Assembly (NCBI GenBank): GCA_001874255.1
Contig: MPDC01000013.1
Span: 52,856 to 116,855 of the forward strand
Direction: 5' to 3'
DNA from: Alphaproteobacteria bacterium MedPE-SWcel
GTDB lineage: Bacteria; Pseudomonadota; Alphaproteobacteria; Rhodobacterales; Rhodobacteraceae
DNA length: 64,000 nucleotides
Position numbers and translations under genes: made by a program. Below are positions 33,545 through 42,050 of the stretch, piece by piece; position 1 is the stretch's first letter; the number at the start of each line of letters is the position of its first letter. The notes under the pieces were generated by a model. It was not told where the DNA came from. It saw only the letters and a list, made by a program, of their open reading frames with translations, and searched no databases.

Positions 33545-34660
33545 TTAATTCCAAAATCCATCCTGGACGGTCGCAGCGCGCATCCCATCCGGTGTCTCAA
33601 TCTCGACCTGGGTGCCCGGGTCCCAATGGGTCATCAGCACCATGCCGATGGCGACATTGCTCTGCGCATCCGGCGACCAGGCAGCCGAGGACACCCGCCC
33701 GACCCGGCGCCCATGCGCCAGCACCGGCCAGTACCGGTCACAGGGCGGCAGCGGATCTCCGTCGATGGCAATCGGCCGGATCTGCTGGACCGGGCCTTCC
33801 TTTGCCACCCGCAACAAGGCATCGCGGCCAATGCAACCGATCGCCGTATGGGTATTGCAGAACCGGCCAAGGCCGCATTCATGCGGGGTATTGTCGTCGG
33901 TCATGTCATTGCCGTAGCTGAGCAATCCACTCTCGATACGTTCGATCAGGTTGGGACAGCCGGCCCGCACCTCCAGGTCCGCGCCCTCTTCGAACAGGCG
34001 GGTCCAAAGCGGCATGCCCAGATCGCTGCCCTCGACATAGATCTCAAACCCACCCTGCTTGGAGTATCCGGACCGGGCCACGACCAGATCGCGCCCTTCG
34101 AACTGATAGACTCCGAACCGGAAAAACCGGATCGCCCGCACCGTTTCCCCAAAGACCCGCGCCATCAGATCCTCGGCCTTGGGTCCCTGCACAGCCAGCG
34201 GCGAGATGTCGGGTTCATCCACCAGCACGTCCAGCCGCCAGCCGTTTGCGATGCCTTTCACCCAATAGAGAAGATCGCTGTCAGCGATTGAAATCCACCA
34301 TCGGTCCTCGGCCAGTTTGACTGCGACCGGGTCATTCAGCATGCCGCCTGTCTCATCCACGATGGGCATATAGTAGCATTGGCCGGCCGTCATGCCGCGC
34401 AGGTCGCGCGGTGTCAGCATCTGCATCAGGCGCCCGGCATCCGGTCCGCGCAATTCCACCTGGCGTTCGCAGGCCACGTCCCAGACCTGCACATGGCGTT
34501 TCAGATGGTGATAATCGGCTTCGACACTTTCGAAGACCGTCGGCAACAGCATGTGGTTATACACGGTGTAGCCCTTGACGCCCGCAGCTTCGACACCATC
34601 GGAAAACGGCGTCCGGCGCAGCCGTCGAGACAAGGAAATACTAGGTTTCATCAATGCCAT
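33545..34660 (-). CDS. dmdA: dimethylsulfoniopropionate demethylase DmdA
   Basis: A 371-residue glycine-cleavage T-protein-like enzyme. Family motifs include LRRTPFSDGVEAAGVKGYTV, YNHMLLPTVFES, HVQVWDVACERQV and GMLNDPVAVKLAEDRWW, then ARSGYSKQGGFEIYVEG. DmdA transfers a methyl group from DMSP to tetrahydrofolate, giving methylmercaptopropionate, the first step of the demethylation route. The DmdA-specific GYTVYNHM block and the acuI neighbour distinguish it from ordinary GcvT. The start is ATG 34660, with AAGGGA about six bases upstream; 34651 and 34675 are alternatives. A 126-bp gap separates it from DUF1326. Confidence 0.93.
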   Translation of the reverse strand: MALMKPSISLSRRLRRTPFSDGVEAAGVKGYTVYNHMLLPTVFESVEADYHHLKRHVQVWDVACERQVELRGPDAGRLMQMLTPRDLRGMTAGQCYYMPIVDETGGMLNDPVAVKLAEDRWWISIADSDLLYWVKGIANGWRLDVLVDEPDISPLAVQGPKAEDLMARVFGETVRAIRFFRFGVYQFEGRDLVVARSGYSKQGGFEIYVEGSDLGMPLWTRLFEEGADLEVRAGCPNLIERIESGLLSYGNDMTDDNTPHECGLGRFCNTHTAIGCIGRDALLRVAKEGPVQQIRPIAIDGDPLPPCDRYWPVLAHGRRVGRVSSAAWSPDAQSNVAIGMVLMTHWDPGTQVEIETPDGMRAATVQDGFWN

Positions 34661-34786
34661 GGCTATCCCTTTCATGGCAGGAGGACAGATCAGCGGCCCG
34701 GCCCTTGCCATTTGCGACCGCCCCCGATGGGGCGATCCGTCAAATGCAGCCCGGCACCGGCCACCCGATATTGGATCAACGCCCCG

Positions 34787-35473
34787 TCAGCGCGGGCCCT
34801 TCCAGTCAATCTGGCAGATTTCGGCAGAACGCCCGTCAAAATCCCAGACCCGACCGAAGGCGCGCACGCGGCCCTTGGTGGCGGTGGCGACGGTGATATC
34901 CGGCCCCATCCAGTATTCGGTGTTGGTGACAACGATATCCTGGTCGCTGTCGGCTCCTCCGACGGGCACAACCTCGCCGTGGATCTGCTTGCCCACGATC
35001 AGGCGGCGGGTCTTGCCTTCGGTCTCGAAAATCACCGGCGCGCGCTCGGCCCCGAGGAATTCGCTCACGAGGACCTTGAACAGACCGGTGGTTCCCCGCG
35101 CCTTGCCCGAGAAGATGTCGATCAGTCCGTTGTAGGCATCGTTGCTGGCACGTTCGTCGATATAGGCCGCGGCCTTCCAGTTGCCGCGCGCCATCAGGCC
35201 GGGAATTTCGAGAATCAGGCCGACATTCAGCCCGGAGAGATCCTCATCGCCGTAATGGCCCTCGTCGATGCGGACCCCCGCCCAGGCCTGGCAATAGCCC
35301 TCGGTCGGGGCATGTTTTCCGAGCGACACCACACAGGGGCAGAACACGGTGCAGTTGCAGTTCAGGATCAGCTCTCCCTTGATCGCCCATGGCACGGTCC
35401 CCTGCCCCGATTTCGGCGCTCCCGGGTGTCGGTTGTCGATACGCTCTGCGGTTTCCAGTCGGTCGCTCGTCAT
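34787..35473 (-). CDS. DUF1326 domain-containing protein
   Basis: A 228-residue soluble protein with no signal peptide. The conserved N-terminal motif CNCTVFCPCVVSLG (about residues 39-52) gives three closely spaced cysteines (CxCxxxCxC-like), a possible metal site. The rest is a beta-rich fold (SGLNVGLILEIPGLMARGNW; IFSGKARGTTGLFKVLVSEF). Function is unknown. DUF1326 genes are repeatedly found next to DUF2182 genes, and here the DUF2182 gene lies 15 bp upstream in the same direction. The pair stands between dmdA and the FadR-type regulator. Confidence 0.88.
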   Translation of the reverse strand: MTSDRLETAERIDNRHPGAPKSGQGTVPWAIKGELILNCNCTVFCPCVVSLGKHAPTEGYCQAWAGVRIDEGHYGDEDLSGLNVGLILEIPGLMARGNWKAAAYIDERASNDAYNGLIDIFSGKARGTTGLFKVLVSEFLGAERAPVIFETEGKTRRLIVGKQIHGEVVPVGGADSDQDIVVTNTEYWMGPDITVATATKGRVRAFGRVWDFDGRSAEICQIDWKGPR

Positions 35474-35488
35474 TTCTGTTTCCTCCCT

Positions 35489-36274
35489 TTAGACAGTTGT
35501 CACGATGACCCAGAGACCGGACGCCAGCAGCACTGCGCCCATCGGGCGGGTCAGCCAGCGCCCGATCTCGGGCAGTTTTTCCAAAACCATGAACAGGGTC
35601 GCGAGCCCCATGAAGGCCAGGTTCATCACCCCGCCGACAAAGGCCAGCAGCATCAGCGCCCAGCAACAGCCCAGACACAGAACGCCAAGCCGCACCCCGT
35701 TGCGCAGGGGGCCCTCCTCCCAGTGCTGCATGAAAAAGACCAATGGGCGGCGGCACTTGCTGAGGCAGGCCTCCTTCAGGGGGGCAAACTGGTAGCCTCC
35801 GGCCAGCAGCAGCAACAGGCCGGACAGCAGCCCCGACCGGCTGTCGCCGAAAACGCTGATCAGATCCGCGCGCAGCAGGGCCATTTGCCCCGCCGCCGCC
35901 AGCAGCGAAAACCCGACCCAGACCGCCAGGTAGCCCAGCACAAGATCGCCGAACCGTGTCCCCGAAGCCGATTGGCTGAGGTCGTCATAGGTGGCAAAGG
36001 CAGGCAGGGCCGTCGGTGCCATCATGGCCGCAGACATCAAGATCCACATCAGCACCATTCTGGCGCCGCCTGCCGCATCCGGCGACATCGTGCAGAGCTG
36101 CAGCCAGAACCCGTCGCCGTAAACCACCCCCGCCGCGCGCAACTCCGCCGGGACCGACATCGCGAAAAGCGCGCTCCATGCCAGCAGGATGCCACCAAAC
36201 AACAACAGCCAATGCAGACCTGTCATCTGGCGAAAACTCTCTGTCAGGCGCGCTTTCAGCATGGCAAGCTCCAT
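35489..36274 (-). CDS. DUF2182 integral membrane protein
   Basis: A 261-residue membrane protein with about seven hydrophobic helices. Conserved family features are MVLMWILMSAAMMAPTALP (about residues 73-91) and the cysteine-rich LGVLCLGCCWALMLLAFV, annotated as a predicted metal-binding membrane protein family. The Met/Cys-rich helices suggest binding of a soft metal such as copper, but this is inference. It is divergent from the GntR/FadR-type gene, with an inverted-repeat operator between them, and followed by DUF1326. These two probably form a unit, with dmdA-acuI possibly on the same transcript. Confidence 0.88.
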   Translation of the reverse strand: MELAMLKARLTESFRQMTGLHWLLLFGGILLAWSALFAMSVPAELRAAGVVYGDGFWLQLCTMSPDAAGGARMVLMWILMSAAMMAPTALPAFATYDDLSQSASGTRFGDLVLGYLAVWVGFSLLAAAGQMALLRADLISVFGDSRSGLLSGLLLLLAGGYQFAPLKEACLSKCRRPLVFFMQHWEEGPLRNGVRLGVLCLGCCWALMLLAFVGGVMNLAFMGLATLFMVLEKLPEIGRWLTRPMGAVLLASGLWVIVTTV

Positions 36275-36319
36275 GGCCTCTCGGGTATCGGTGCGAGTCG
36301 AATTCTATTGTGAATCAAA

Positions 36320-36343
36320 TGTCAGACTTTTAAATGTCTGACA
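36320..36343. promoter_or_regulatory. inverted-repeat operator between DUF2182 and the FadR-type gene
   Basis: The arms TGTCAGAC (36320-36327) and GTCTGACA (36336-36343) are perfect complements separated by TTTTAAAT. Each arm contains the GTnnnAC core expected for FadR-subfamily GntR regulators. It is the best candidate binding site for the regulator encoded at 36428 and would control both divergent transcripts. Confidence 0.75.
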
Positions 36344-36427
36344 AATGATTTTTCTCACGGCCCGACTCTCACTGCCCCCGCTCGCCACGCTCCTGACCAC
36401 CTAGACCTGCACCAAGGACCCGCCGCA

Positions 36428-37159
36428 ATGAAGATCGACCCCAACAGCCCGGCCGACCTGTCCGCCCAGATTGCCTCGGCCATCCGCGACGGAATTGTTG
36501 CAGGCCTTCTGATCGTTGACGAGCGCCTGCCTTCCGAGGCGGAGCTGGCGGAACAGTTTCAGGTCTCGCGGCCGACCGTGCGGGAAGCGTTGAAACGGCT
36601 GGCGGCGCAATCGCTTATCCGCACGCAGCGCGGTGCCACCGGCGGCGCCTTTGTGAACCGGCTAAGCTTCGAGGACGCCTATAGCCAGCAGGTCACCACC
36701 TCCACCCTGCTGCTGAGCATGAATGCCGTCAGTTTCGACACCGCCTGCGAGGCCCGCTATGCGCTGGAACGGGCCTGCGCGCCCCTGTCTGCCGCACGCC
36801 GCAGCGCGGATCAGCTGGCGACAATGCGGGCGGAGATCTTTCGCCAGGGGCAGCCGGGCCTGACCGATGAGGCCTTCTGCGCCTCTGACGTGGCCTTTCA
36901 CCGCGCGCTGGTGGACGGGGCGCATAATCCGGTGCTGAGTTACCAGCTGGCGGGGGCCGTCGAGGCGATGCAGCCCTTGATGAACATGATCACCTTCACT
37001 GCCCGCGACCGGCAGAGCATCCTCGCCCTACACAGCCAGATTGCGGATGCAATCGAATCCTGTGACGGTGCGGCGGCGGTTGCTGGCCTGAGTGCGCTTG
37101 AGGAGGAGACCCGCAAACTGGCGGCGGATGTCTTTGCCCGCCGCGCCGCCAAACGCTAG
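36428..37159 (+). CDS. GntR/FadR-family transcriptional regulator
   Basis: A 243-residue regulator. The N-terminal winged helix (about residues 10-75) reads LPSEAELAEQFQVSRPTVREALKRL. The C-terminal FCD domain (about residues 85-235) has ACEARYALERACAPL and DVAFHRALVDGAHNPVL, with His residues expected for metal-assisted ligand binding. In Ruegeria pomeroyi a GntR gene lies beside dmdA-acuI, which suggests a role in DMSP control. Here the DUF2182/DUF1326 genes lie between. The ligand is unknown; acrylate or a carboxylate would fit the family. Confidence 0.9.
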   Translation: MKIDPNSPADLSAQIASAIRDGIVAGLLIVDERLPSEAELAEQFQVSRPTVREALKRLAAQSLIRTQRGATGGAFVNRLSFEDAYSQQVTTSTLLLSMNAVSFDTACEARYALERACAPLSAARRSADQLATMRAEIFRQGQPGLTDEAFCASDVAFHRALVDGAHNPVLSYQLAGAVEAMQPLMNMITFTARDRQSILALHSQIADAIESCDGAAAVAGLSALEEETRKLAADVFARRAAKR

Positions 37160-37222
37160 GCCGTTTCATCTTTTTCCAAATACCTCCGCCGGAGGCTGCC
37201 CCTTGGGGCATCATTTGCCCCT

Positions 37223-37250
37223 TTAACTTCACCACAAGCCCCCCTATATT
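37223..37250 (+). promoter_or_regulatory. predicted promoter of the tmRNA gene
   Basis: TTAACT (37223-37228) and TATATT (37245-37250) are separated by 16 bp, a reasonable match to vegetative -35/-10 elements. Transcription would begin near 37257, where the acceptor piece of tmRNA is expected to start. Confidence 0.5.
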
Positions 37251-37254
37251 GTCT

Positions 37255-37566
37255 GTGTTCCCTTGGGGACTATGGACATAAACGCGCTCATAATAAACGG
37301 ATCGGACTCGGGGGCGGTACCCGACGGCTCCACCAAAAATCCTTCGTTTGGGGATCAAGGGGCCGAAATAGGATCGACGGACGTCTAAAAGGGTTAGCTT
37401 TGTTTCGGCGGGGTGCCACCGTACCGGCCCAAACAGTACAATTGCAAACGACAATCGTGCTCCGGTTGCTCTGGCTGCGTAAGCAGTTCGAGTCGAACCG
37501 AACTTAAGTCCTTGTGCCTAGCAGCGTAAGGCGGGGTTCGCAGGTACCTGGCAACAGAAACCTGCA
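37255..37566 (+). ncRNA. ssrA: tmRNA, circularly permuted two-piece alphaproteobacterial type
   Basis: The acceptor piece comes first: a T-arm-like TCGGG/CCCGA hairpin, then CGGCTCC and an encoded CCA at 37333-37335. After a 23-base loop the coding piece begins GGGGCCG at 37359, which pairs with CGGCTCC to make the acceptor stem. The resume frame GCA at 37444 encodes the tag ANDNRAPVALAA and stops at TAA 37480-37482. The 3' end is placed after the stem at 37540-37565; both outer ends are approximate. tmRNA rescues stalled ribosomes and tags the peptide for ClpXP. The adaptor gene sspB is 0.9 kb downstream. Confidence 0.95.
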
Positions 37567-37594
37567 CTTTCTCTCCTGCCATGCATCTATTGCC

Positions 37595-37633
37595 GGTGTT
37601 CTTTTGCGGTGTTCTTTTGCGGTGTTCTCTTCC
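37595..37633. repeat. three 13-bp tandem repeats after tmRNA
   Basis: The unit GGTGTTCTTTTGC occurs at 37595, 37608 and (diverged to GGTGTTCTCTTCC) 37621. It lies between the end of tmRNA and the next gene and has no coding potential. Confidence 0.85.
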
Positions 37634-37794
37634 GCTGCCCTCTGTCATTGTATCGATTGATGACAGGGTGCTGTATCCAAATGCGGTTTTCACACTATAT
37701 TCACAGGTGAAGACGGGAGAGGCTCTCGACTTTTGCCTGTCCCGCCCTTTAGGAGGGGTCTTCTTCACAATTCTTATCATGAAATGCTTCTGAA

Positions 37795-38229
37795 ATGACG
37801 ATAAGCGAGTTGTTGCACCTGTGGTTTGAAGAGGTCTGGAACAAGGGCAATCTCGACATTATCGACGAGCTGCTCGATCCCGACGTGATCTTCAATGGCG
37901 CGCTGGATGGCGTGGTTTCGCCGGGCGTCGACTACAGGGAAGTCGTGACCGCCATGAAAGCGCTCATGGATCAGCTGCATGTCACCGTGACCCACAGTCT
38001 CGAAGATGGCGATCTGGGGATGGTGCGGGTGCGGGTTGATGCGGTGGACCTGTCCCACACACACAAGCTCGATTTCACCGGTCAGATGCTGGTGCGGGTC
38101 AGAAACGGCCGCATTTTCGAGTTCTACTCCAATTTCGACTACCTGCGCATGTTTGAACAATTGGGCCAGCTGCCGACAGATGCCTTGCCCGTGTGCCTGA
38201 CCGGGGAACGACTGGTCTGGACCGACTGA
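37795..38229 (+). CDS. SnoaL-like / ester cyclase family protein
   Basis: A 144-residue protein with the NTF2-like cone fold. It has ELLHLWFEEVWNKGNLDIIDELLDPDVIFNG, a shared start for SnoaL-like polyketide cyclase and ketosteroid isomerase relatives. It continues to a strand-rich second half (KLDFTGQMLVRVRNGRIFEFYSNFDYLRMFEQLG). Such proteins can be small-molecule enzymes, ligand-binding accessory proteins or sigma-factor-linked domains; the substrate cannot be predicted. It stands alone between tmRNA and sspB. Confidence 0.8.
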   Translation: MTISELLHLWFEEVWNKGNLDIIDELLDPDVIFNGALDGVVSPGVDYREVVTAMKALMDQLHVTVTHSLEDGDLGMVRVRVDAVDLSHTHKLDFTGQMLVRVRNGRIFEFYSNFDYLRMFEQLGQLPTDALPVCLTGERLVWTD

Positions 38230-38457
38230 GCCCCGTCGGCCTGTCACCGCCACAGCCCCGGCTGGCGCGCTCCGACCACTGCGCAACGCAGGCGCCACTG
38301 GTGCGCCCTTTCGCGTTTTTCGGAACTTTCACGATGAACTAAAGACGCTCTCGGTGGCTTGCAATGCCCTCGGAATAGGTCCAAAACTGGTCGGGAACAG
38401 GTAAGGTTCACAGCTCTTCGGCCAGAATCTAACCGAGCAGATAAAAGGTGTGAGACC

Positions 38458-38937
38458 ATGTCCCGCGAGATCGATTATGGAAACCTGATGCACCGCGCCA
38501 TGCGGGGTCTGATCCGCAATGTTCTGGACGACGTAGCGGCCAATGGGCTGCCCGGCGCGCATCACTTTTTTATCACCTTCGACACGTCTCATCCCGATGC
38601 GGAGCTCGCCGATTGGCTGTCGGACCGCTATCCCGGCGAGATGACGGTGGTCATGCAGCATTGGTACGACAACCTCGATGTGGGCGAAGACGGCTTTGCC
38701 GTGACGCTGAATTTCGGCGACGCGCCGGAGCCGCTCTATATCCCCTATGATTCGATCAAGACCTTCGTCGATCCCTCGGTCGAATTCGGCCTGCGCTTTG
38801 AAAGCACGGAGGAGGACGGCGCCGAGGATCTGGAACCACTGGAGATCTCGGACGAACCGCCGGAGCAGACGGAGGGCGACGAGGCTGCAGATAAAAAGAA
38901 AGCCGATATCGTTTCGCTGGACAGTTTCCGCAAGTAG
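38458..38937 (+). CDS. sspB: ClpXP adaptor SspB, alphaproteobacterial type
   Basis: A 159-residue protein. The N-terminal substrate-binding domain (about residues 1-105) includes MSREIDYGNLMHRAMRGLIR, HHFFITFDTSHPDAELADWL and EMTVVMQHWYDNLDV. An acidic linker follows, and a short C-terminal tail, KKADIVSLDSFRK, holds the ClpX-binding motif. SspB tethers ssrA-tagged proteins to ClpX for degradation. The adjacent tmRNA encodes the tag that this adaptor must recognise. The start has a weak upstream GGTG and is the conserved family start. Confidence 0.93.
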   Translation: MSREIDYGNLMHRAMRGLIRNVLDDVAANGLPGAHHFFITFDTSHPDAELADWLSDRYPGEMTVVMQHWYDNLDVGEDGFAVTLNFGDAPEPLYIPYDSIKTFVDPSVEFGLRFESTEEDGAEDLEPLEISDEPPEQTEGDEAADKKKADIVSLDSFRK

Positions 38938-39007
38938 CACCCGTCCGCGCGGTTCTGTCGCGGCACGCGGGATCTGTGCGCGCATCTGAGGGGGCATCTG
39001 TTTCGGA

Positions 39008-39031
39008 GCATCTGGCCCTGTTGCCAGATGC
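39008..39031. terminator. perfect hairpin downstream of sspB
   Basis: The arms GCATCTGGC (39008-39016) and GCCAGATGC (39023-39031) enclose a six-base loop, a 9-bp perfect stem. No T run follows on either strand, so it may act as a transcript end-stabilising structure rather than a classical terminator. Confidence 0.5.
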
Positions 39032-39064
39032 TCGGCGGAGCCCGCAGGCAGGTCGCCCTATGGA

Positions 39065-39106
39065 GGTCCGCCCTTTTTGGTCCGCCCTTTTTGGTCCGCC
39101 TGTCCG
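39065..39106. repeat. 14-bp tandem repeat, two and a half copies
   Basis: The unit GGTCCGCCCTTTTT is exact at 39065-39078 and 39079-39092, with a partial third copy to 39106. It has the same 14-bp period as the stop-linked arrays but contains no stop codon. Confidence 0.85.
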
Positions 39107-39256
39107 CCCGTTCCCGTCGATTAGCGCCCGTCCGCCTGTGCCCGCCGGCCTGTCTCCGCTCAGCGGCTTCAGACCACCTGTCTCGATTCACCTCAGACGC
39201 GGCTCAGTTCAGCCATGGGGCGGATTGGGCCTGGGTCGGATCAACCTAGGGTCGGG

Positions 39257-39844
39257 TCAGTCATCACGGGTCAGAAAGGTTGTGACCGTCCGCGAAGCCT
39301 TCCCGTTGCGATGGGATGAAAAGTCCAGCTTCAGCCCCCCATCGGCAAGACTGCGATCATATTGCTGCATCAAATAGTCCCCGTTTTCAGCTACATAGAG
39401 CGAAAACACCGTCAGAGTGTCATCAATGACCCGCGCCCAGACGAAGGGTTCGCCCGCCATCGGGTTCATTTGAACCGTGTGACCAAACACATTGGTTTTC
39501 ATCGCCGCCGCATAGACCCCGGGCCGTTCGGAGGGCAGGAATTCGATCTTGTAGGTCTTTGTCTTTTCGCGCCCGTCCGCACGCCGGATCGCTGTGCTCC
39601 ATTCGACCCAGAACCCATCGTAGGTGACCTCTATCGTGACGCTCATGTCGCGCTGTTCGACTTTGCCGTCCAGCTGCTCGACCTCGGCGCTGCCCTGATA
39701 GGTGCCGACAAAGCGCCGCAGATCGGCCGAGGCAAACCCCGCCTGCGCCGACAGGATCAGGGCCACCAGACAGGTCAGCCCCCACAACAAAAGAGCTCCG
39801 GTATCAGGCAAGGCCCGGGTTCGGCTGACAGCATTCCTGGGCAT
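39257..39844 (-). CDS. hypothetical exported protein
   Basis: A 195-residue protein. The N-terminal helix (about residues 17-38, [20 protein letters not shown]) is a signal peptide or anchor; cleavage near FASA is possible. The mature part is beta-rich: [53 protein letters not shown]. Proteins of this type are conserved in Rhodobacterales but I know no function. It is convergent with sspB and divergent from fumC. In the coding direction its stop TGA is followed by TAG and TGA at offsets 11 and 16, closing all frames. Confidence 0.78.
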   Translation of the reverse strand: MPRNAVSRTRALPDTGALLLWGLTCLVALILSAQAGFASADLRRFVGTYQGSAEVEQLDGKVEQRDMSVTIEVTYDGFWVEWSTAIRRADGREKTKTYKIEFLPSERPGVYAAAMKTNVFGHTVQMNPMAGEPFVWARVIDDTLTVFSLYVAENGDYLMQQYDRSLADGGLKLDFSSHRNGKASRTVTTFLTRDD

Positions 39845-39947
39845 GATACGGGTTCGAGCTCCTGTTGGGTCTGCCGCCTTTGCGACTCTCTTGTGTTGCA
39901 ATCTATGCATCCTGCACAAACTGGCAATGGCACTTGCGGTTTCGGGG

Positions 39948-40049
39948 CAGTATACCACCAATCATTGTCTCGCCAAACCGTGGCCACCTGCTGCAGACCA
40001 ATTGCACCCGGCCGCCTGCGCGGGTACATGGCATACATCAGTATACCAC
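39948..40049. promoter_or_regulatory. paired CAGTATACCAC elements upstream of fumC
   Basis: An 11-bp element with a GTATAC core occurs at 39948-39958 and again, identical, at 40039-40049, ending 30 bp before the fumC start. Identical copies 91 bp apart in the divergent promoter region could be sites for a dimeric regulator. The regulator is unknown. Confidence 0.4.
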
Positions 40050-40079
40050 TTGGCCGATCCAGCGACGGAGACAGACACA

Positions 40080-41474
40080 ATGTCGAACACCCGCACCGAA
40101 ACCGACAGCTTCGGACCCCTCGAGGTCCCTTCCGAAAAATATTGGGGCGCCCAGACCCAGCGGTCGATCATGAATTTTCCCATTGGCTGGGAAAAGCAGC
40201 CCGTCGCCATCGTGCGCGCGCTTGGCGTCATCAAGAAGGCCTGTGCCATGGCCAATGTGGCCTCCGGTGCGCTTGACAAGACCATCGGCGATGCCATCGT
40301 TCAGGCCGCAGGCGAGGTGATCGACGGCAAATTCGACGACAATTTCCCGCTGGTCGTCTGGCAGACGGGATCGGGCACCCAGTCCAACATGAACTCCAAC
40401 GAGGTGATCGCCAACCGCGCGATCGAGATCCTCGGCGGCCAGATCGGCTCCAAGGATCCGGTGCACCCCAATGACCATTGCAATATGGGGCAGTCCTCCA
40501 ACGACACCTTCCCGACCGCGATGCATATTGCCACTGCCATGTCCGTGCGTGATGTGCTGGTGCCGGGGCTGACAAAGCTGGCCGAAGGGTTGGAGGCCAA
40601 AGCCGAAGAATTCAAGGACATCATCAAGATCGGCCGCACCCACACCCAGGACGCGACTCCGCTGACGCTGGGGCAGGAATTCGGCGGCTATGCGCATCAG
40701 ATCCGTCAGGGTCTGGCCCGGGTCGAGGCCGCAATGCCCGGCATCTACGAACTGGCGCAGGGCGGCACGGCCGTAGGCACCGGCCTCAATACCGTCACCG
40801 GCTGGGGCGAGACCGTGGCCGCGCATATGGCCGAGATCACGGATCTGCCCTTTGTCACCGCGCCAAACAAGTTCGAAGCCCTGGCCGCCCATGACGCCAT
40901 GGTGTTCCTGTCGGGGGCTTTGGCGACCATTGCGGGCAGCTGCTACAAGATCGCCAATGATATACGCTTTTTGGGCTCCGGTCCGCGCTCTGGTCTGGGC
41001 GAATTGATCCTGCCGGAAAACGAACCCGGTTCTTCGATCATGCCGGGCAAGGTGAACCCCACGCAGGCCGAGGCCCTGACGCAGGTGGCTGCCCATGTCA
41101 TGGGCAATGACGCCGCGATCAAATTCGCAGGCTCGCAGGGGCATTTTGAGCTGAACGTCTACAACCCGATGATGTCCTACAACCTGTTGCAGTCGATCCA
41201 GCTTTTGGGCGACGCCGCCGACAGCTTTACCGAGCGCATGCTGAACGGCATTCAGGCCAACGGTCCGCGCATTGAAAAGCTGATGACCGAGAGCCTGATG
41301 CTGGTCACCGCGCTTGCTCCGACCATTGGCTATGACAATGCGACCAAAGTGGCCAAGACGGCGCATAAGAACGGAACGACCCTCAAGGAAGAGGCTGTGC
41401 GTCTGGGCTTTGTCGACGAAGACACCTTTGACAAGGTCGTGCGCCCGGAACAGATGATCGGCCCGAAGGGCTGA
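40080..41474 (+). CDS. fumC: class II fumarate hydratase FumC
   Basis: A 464-residue enzyme of normal length. It begins [20 protein letters not shown]. Family motifs are [15 protein letters not shown], the active-site region [32 protein letters not shown] and the fumarase signature [16 protein letters not shown]. It converts fumarate to malate in the citric acid cycle and is the iron-independent, oxygen-stable type. The start is chosen by family alignment; the open frame extends far upstream. The gene ends in a perfect hairpin at 41511. Confidence 0.96.
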   Translation: MSNTRTETDSFGPLEVPSEKYWGAQTQRSIMNFPIGWEKQPVAIVRALGVIKKACAMANVASGALDKTIGDAIVQAAGEVIDGKFDDNFPLVVWQTGSGTQSNMNSNEVIANRAIEILGGQIGSKDPVHPNDHCNMGQSSNDTFPTAMHIATAMSVRDVLVPGLTKLAEGLEAKAEEFKDIIKIGRTHTQDATPLTLGQEFGGYAHQIRQGLARVEAAMPGIYELAQGGTAVGTGLNTVTGWGETVAAHMAEITDLPFVTAPNKFEALAAHDAMVFLSGALATIAGSCYKIANDIRFLGSGPRSGLGELILPENEPGSSIMPGKVNPTQAEALTQVAAHVMGNDAAIKFAGSQGHFELNVYNPMMSYNLLQSIQLLGDAADSFTERMLNGIQANGPRIEKLMTESLMLVTALAPTIGYDNATKVAKTAHKNGTTLKEEAVRLGFVDEDTFDKVVRPEQMIGPKG

Positions 41475-41510
41475 CGTGCGGCTGGCTGACGGTCGGCTGA
41501 CGCCAGAGAG

Positions 41511-41534
41511 AACACGCCGAGAGATCGGCGTGTT
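41511..41534 (+). terminator. stem-loop after fumC
   Basis: A perfect 10-bp stem (AACACGCCGA and TCGGCGTGTT) with a GAGA tetraloop lies 37 bp after the fumC stop. There is no T run. The GNRA-like loop would make it very stable. Confidence 0.6.
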
Positions 41535-41640
41535 CCTGAAGCTGCCCCTCAGATCGGAGCGGAGCGGATCTGACCGGATCTAGGTGGCATTTCCCACGAA
41601 CGACGTTTCAAATTGCATTTGGGTTGGCTAATGTGCCCCC

Positions 41641-41817
41641 ATGAGCGAGATCGTCAACCTCAACCGCTTTCGAAAGCAAAAGACCCGTGGCGCAGAAAAG
41701 GCGCGCGCGGATGAAAACGCTGTGAAGTTTGGTCGCACCAAGACCGAAAAGCGCCGCGACAAGACCGCGGAGGAGCAGATGAAAACCCGTCACGACGATC
41801 ACAAACTGGACGAGTGA
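41641..41817 (+). CDS. DUF4169 family small protein
   Basis: A 58-residue basic protein starting MSEIVNLNRFRKQKTRGAEK and ending RHDDHKLDE. The N-terminal MxxIVNLNRFRK and a Lys/Arg/Glu-rich helix are the DUF4169 pattern found in Rhodobacteraceae. Function is unknown. In other genomes it often accompanies fumC and a ribbon-helix-helix protein; here the ribbon-helix-helix gene lies 1.3 kb downstream with a Hint-domain gene between. Confidence 0.85.
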   Translation: MSEIVNLNRFRKQKTRGAEKARADENAVKFGRTKTEKRRDKTAEEQMKTRHDDHKLDE

Positions 41818-42050
41818 CCATCGGGCCGCCCTTGCGGCGCTCCGTGCGGCCAGTCAGACTGCGGCTGTTTGCGCGGTTCTGTTGTGCCGTCTCGGTGAGG
41901 CCCCCTCTCTGCGCCGCGTCAGAAAATTAAACAATTCTTTACCTTTCGGCGGCCGGCCCACATAATGCGCGGCACTGGCGGCGTCTGACCTGTTGTGCCG
42001 TATGAGGTCAGCCGCCCCATCGTCATCGCAGTTACGGAACCATCAGCCGC

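Larger units (their letters stand above)
38938..39256. other. repeat-rich intergenic region after sspB
   Basis: The 319 bases between the convergent sspB and 39257 genes hold no gene. They contain GCATCTG repeats, a perfect hairpin at 39008-39031 and a 14-bp repeat at 39065-39106. Confidence 0.6.
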
